Source: JAAYZK01 sp964535025 (GTDB lineage Bacteria > Planctomycetota > Phycisphaerae > SM23-33 > FEN-1343). From it: a DNA stretch of 6,418 nt. Every line of letters begins with the position of its first letter. The first letter of the stretch is position 1. The stretch is from assembly GCA_964535025.1 (NCBI GenBank), contig CAZHRW010000079.1, forward strand, positions 1 to 6,418, in the 5' to 3' direction. The notes under the pieces were generated by a model. It did no database searches. It was given only the letters and a program-made list of their open reading frames with translations, and was not told the origin of the DNA. Position numbers and translations under genes: made by a program. Below are positions 5,149-6,418 of this stretch, in pieces.

Positions 5149-6418
5149 CTAAGCGGTGGTGAAGATCTGGAACCCGGCGTACGACTCCATGCCGTGCTCG
5201 CCGATGTCCAGGCCGCGGAGCTCCTCGTCGCGATGGACCCGCAGGCCGACGGTATGCTTGATGGCCAGGAAGACCAGGCCCATGGCCGCCAGGGAGAAGC
5301 CCGCGCCGGCGACCGTGCCGAGGCTCTGAATGCCCAACTGCCGCAGGCCGCCGCCGTAGAACAGCCCCGGCGTCATGGCCCCGCCGACGAGGTCCCCGCG
5401 TGCGAACAGGCCGACGGCGATCGTGCCCCACAGCCCGTTCATCCCGTGGACCGGCACGGCTCCGACGGGGTCGTCGACGTGGATCCTGTCGAGCAGAGCG
5501 ACGCCGGCGACGACGATGAGGCCGGCGACGCCGCCGATGAGGATCGCGGCCGTCGGGGTGACGAAGGCGCAGGGGGCGGTGATCGCCACCAGGCCGGCCA
5601 GGGCGCCGTTCATCGTCATCGACAGGTCCGGCTTGCCGTACGCGACCCACACGGCGACCATGGCGCTGACGGCGGCGGCGGCGGCGGCGAGGTTGGTGTT
5701 CATGGCGACCAGGCCGATGAGGGTTTCCTGGCCGTCAACGCCGAGCGTCGAGCCGGGGTTGAAGCCGAACCAGCCGAACCACAGGATGAACACGCCGAGG
5801 GTGGCCAGGGGGATCGAGTGGCCGGCGATGGCGCGGACCTCGCCGTTGCCGTTGTACTTGCCGATCCGCGGGCCCAGCAGGACGGCCCCGATGAACGCGG
5901 CCCAGCCGCCGGTGGCGTGCACGACGGTCGAGCCGGCGAAATCGCCGAACCCCAACTCCGCCAGCCACCCGCCCCCCCAGACCCAGTGGCCGATGATGGG
6001 GTAGACCACGGCGCTGATGACGACGGTGTACATCAGGTACGCCGGGAACTTCATCCGCTCGGCCATCGCCCCGGCGACGATCGTCGCCGCGGCCCCGCAG
6101 AACGCCGCCTGGAACAGCCAGAACGCCCATACCGGCAGGTTCGACGGGCAACTGCCGGTGCTGCTGAGGCCGAACGCCGAGAAGCCGATGAACCCGTTGC
6201 CCTCGCCGAACATGAACGCGTAGCCGACCAGGAAGAACATCAGGCTGGCGATGCAGTAGTCCAGGAAGTTCTTCGTCAGGATGTTGCAGGCGTTCTTGGC
6301 GCGGATGAAGCCCGCCTCGACCATGCCGAACCCGGCCTGCATGAAGAACACGAAGAACGCCGCGATCAGCACCCAGACCGTATCCAGTCCGCTGATCGGC
6401 GACGCGCCGGCGGCCTCG
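5149..6418 (-). CDS. amtB: ammonium transporter, 5' end cut by window
   Basis: The frame is open to the right edge, so the N-terminus (probably a leader and part of the first helix) is missing; 422 residues are visible. GTG 6372 reads as an internal Val within DTVWVLIAAFFVFFMQAGF, the hallmark first-helix motif, and is not the start. About eleven membrane helices follow. Other Amt marks are MVEAGFIRAKNA, AAFCGAAATIVAGAMAERMKF, GDFAGSTVVHATGG with the first pore His (codon 5917-5919), WFGWFGFNPGS, and VPVHGMNGLWGT with the second pore His (codon 5446-5448). The cytoplasmic tail ends in GLDIGEHGMESYAGFQIF, a C-terminus typical of PII-regulated channels. The protein conducts ammonium/ammonia across the inner membrane. 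glnK lies 14 bp downstream in the same transcript, the reverse of the enterobacterial glnK-amtB order. The promoter lies outside the window. Confidence 0.97.
   Translation of the reverse strand, partial: EAAGASPISGLDTVWVLIAAFFVFFMQAGFGMVEAGFIRAKNACNILTKNFLDYCIASLMFFLVGYAFMFGEGNGFIGFSAFGLSSTGSCPSNLPVWAFWLFQAAFCGAAATIVAGAMAERMKFPAYLMYTVVISAVVYPIIGHWVWGGGWLAELGFGDFAGSTVVHATGGWAAFIGAVLLGPRIGKYNGNGEVRAIAGHSIPLATLGVFILWFGWFGFNPGSTLGVDGQETLIGLVAMNTNLAAAAAAVSAMVAVWVAYGKPDLSMTMNGALAGLVAITAPCAFVTPTAAILIGGVAGLIVVAGVALLDRIHVDDPVGAVPVHGMNGLWGTIAVGLFARGDLVGGAMTPGLFYGGGLRQLGIQSLGTVAGAGFSLAAMGLVFLAIKHTVGLRVHRDEELRGLDIGEHGMESYAGFQIFTTA

Noticed and set aside
4679..5152. Plus-strand open frame opposite glnK
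   Set aside because: It begins in the regulator promoter region and runs antisense to glnK with no recognisable domain.
5154..5650. N-terminal 172-residue extension of glnK in frame
   Set aside because: The upstream part is Arg/Pro-rich, overlaps amtB in another frame and is not PII-like. The PII start at 5134 has a ribosome-binding site and the family-standard length.

Overview
The window is about 6.4 kb of GC-rich bacterial DNA, packed with genes that all read on the minus strand. Reading from high to low coordinates, I see eight genes: amtB (5' end cut by the window edge), glnK, an Lrp/AsnC-family regulator, pntAA, pntAB, pntB, a sugar-nucleotidyltransferase-like gene, and a NahK-like kinase (3' end cut by the window edge). 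The large plus-strand open frames are GC-rich shadows of these genes. The sequence cannot fix the taxon. High GC, a three-gene transhydrogenase and a kinase/nucleotidyltransferase pair of the kind I associate with Bacteroidetes, Verrucomicrobia and Planctomycetes make a planctomycete-like bacterium a reasonable but weak guess.

The right part (about 4793-6418) is a nitrogen module: an ammonium channel followed 14 bp later by its PII partner. It is closed by a perfect 12-bp stem-loop at 4736-4768. The PII protein keeps its nucleotide and 2-oxoglutarate residues but has Ile at position 51, where enterobacterial PII carries the uridylylated Tyr.

The AT-rich gap at about 4652-4705 holds a sigma70-like minus-strand promoter. 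Overlapping inverted repeats there look like an autoregulatory operator for the Lrp-type gene. That gene begins a tightly spaced set, lrp-pntAA-pntAB-pntB, with a 34-bp gap and then two 4-bp ATGA overlaps. It encodes the three-subunit proton-translocating NAD(P) transhydrogenase, which makes NADPH from NADH using the proton gradient. The linkage suggests that an amino-acid-sensing regulator controls NADPH supply.

The left part (1-1201) is a translationally coupled pair, a nucleotidyltransferase and an APH-fold kinase, which probably phosphorylates a free sugar and activates it to an NDP-sugar. It follows pntB by 55 bp. That gap contains a small hairpin with a T-run, so it may be either a separate unit or the tail of the pnt operon.

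Most of this is recognisable housekeeping metabolism. I do not see a previously undescribed system, mobile element, CRISPR array or RNA gene. The points worth following up are the Lrp-pnt linkage with its operator, the altered residues in PII and PntB, and the unknown sugar handled by the kinase/nucleotidyltransferase pair. No gene-free stretch exceeds about 200 bp.
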